From assembly GCA_045652425.1 (NCBI GenBank), contig JAZRUG010000014.1:1-13654 (forward strand): a stretch of DNA of 13,654 bases, read 5' to 3'. The DNA comes from RGIG1995 sp045652425. Lineage in GTDB: Bacteria > Bacillota > Clostridia > Oscillospirales > CAG-272. Made by a program: the position numbers and the translations under genes. Every line of letters begins with the position of its first letter. Position 1 is the stretch's first letter. This document shows, piece by piece, positions 13,469 through 13,654 of this stretch. Below the pieces are notes generated by a model. That model was not told where the DNA came from. It was given only the letters and a program-made list of their open reading frames with translations, and made no database searches.

Positions 13469-13497
13469 ATTATATCAGTATTTTTCAACTATATCAA
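13469..13497 (-). promoter_or_regulatory. Promoter of metA
   Basis: Minus-strand -35 TTGATA (complement 13492-13497), 17 nt spacer, perfect -10 TATAAT (complement 13469-13474). It lies about 40 nt upstream of the metA ATG at 13429. Confidence 0.85.
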
Positions 13498-13524
13498 GAG
13501 TTTTCCTAAAAATAAATGTGGAAG

Positions 13525-13588
13525 CACTTACTTTCTTTTAAGGAAAGAAAGTAAGCAAAGAAACCTTGAATAACGGGTCTGTGCCACT
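13525..13588 (+). repeat. 64-nt dispersed repeat, copy 2
   Basis: Same orientation as 10720-10783 and identical except for three transitions (C/T, A/G, A/G). The sequence diverges after CCACT at 13588. The remaining 66 nt to the window end (AAAGTCGGAGGCC...GGAAGAC) hold no gene I can identify; they may be the interior of a longer related element cut by the edge. Confidence 0.9.
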
Positions 13589-13654
13589 TTTTATCATTTG
13601 CACAGACTTTATCTTTATATCGTAAAGTCGGAGGCCAAGCGGTCTTAGGAAGAC

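Noticed and set aside
13625..13654. Possible start of a class II tRNA at the window edge (GGAGGCCAAGCGGTCTTAGGAAGAC).
   Set aside because: The wording recalls a D-arm, but no anticodon arm, T arm or matching acceptor strand is available before the sequence ends, and a repeat-element interior is equally likely.
1..13654. CRISPR array, prophage or insertion-sequence transposase.
   Set aside because: No regularly spaced repeats, phage structural genes or transposase frames are present on either strand.

Overview
The window looks like a chromosomal segment from a low-GC Gram-positive anaerobe of the class Clostridia, perhaps a gut lineage. The signs are a T-box leader, strong TTGaca-N17-TATaat promoters, AGGAGG-type ribosome binding sites, a DivIVA-family protein, a type II pantothenate kinase, a DUF421/DUF4363 pair, a one-subunit-per-gene class I fumarase component, and A+T-rich intergenic DNA with oligo-U terminators. 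The species cannot be named from sequence alone.

Layout. (1) 1-190: tRNA-Lys(UUU) on the minus strand with its own promoter and terminator. (2) 261-1303: a plus-strand two-gene unit, DUF421 membrane protein and DUF4363 small membrane-anchored protein. (3) 1306-4548: a minus-strand unit transcribed leftward from a promoter at 4520-4548, carrying a DivIVA-like coiled-coil protein, a class I fumarase beta subunit with no alpha subunit beside it, an XRE-type regulator with TPR-like helices, and a lipoprotein with two tandem repeats. (4) 4622-5549: monocistronic type II pantothenate kinase (CoaW). (5) 5606-10702: a T-box-controlled operon of three genes. (6) 10721-11017: a 297-nt nested inverted-repeat (MITE-like) element. 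(7) 11032-13497: a minus-strand unit made of metA (homoserine O-acyltransferase), a six-helix membrane protein and an atypical response regulator. (8) 13525-13654: a second copy of the left end of the region 6 repeat, cut by the window edge.

The most unusual part is the T-box operon. Its leader most likely reads tRNA-Leu (CUC specifier). It controls an isopropylmalate-synthase homologue that has lost the canonical metal-binding and catalytic residues but keeps the C-terminal leucine-sensing (LeuA dimer) domain. Next comes an 832-residue fusion of a sugar-phosphate-isomerase-like TIM barrel to a complete acyl-CoA synthetase, and then an amidohydrolase-2 family enzyme. A leucine-starvation signal controlling an acyl-CoA ligase would fit a route that activates a branched-chain acid for amino-acid synthesis. 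That pathway is inference; the gene architecture and residue losses are visible in the sequence.

Two near-identical 64-nt direct repeats (10720-10783 and 13525-13588) bracket the metA / membrane protein / response regulator block, so that block could have been mobile or could be lost by recombination.
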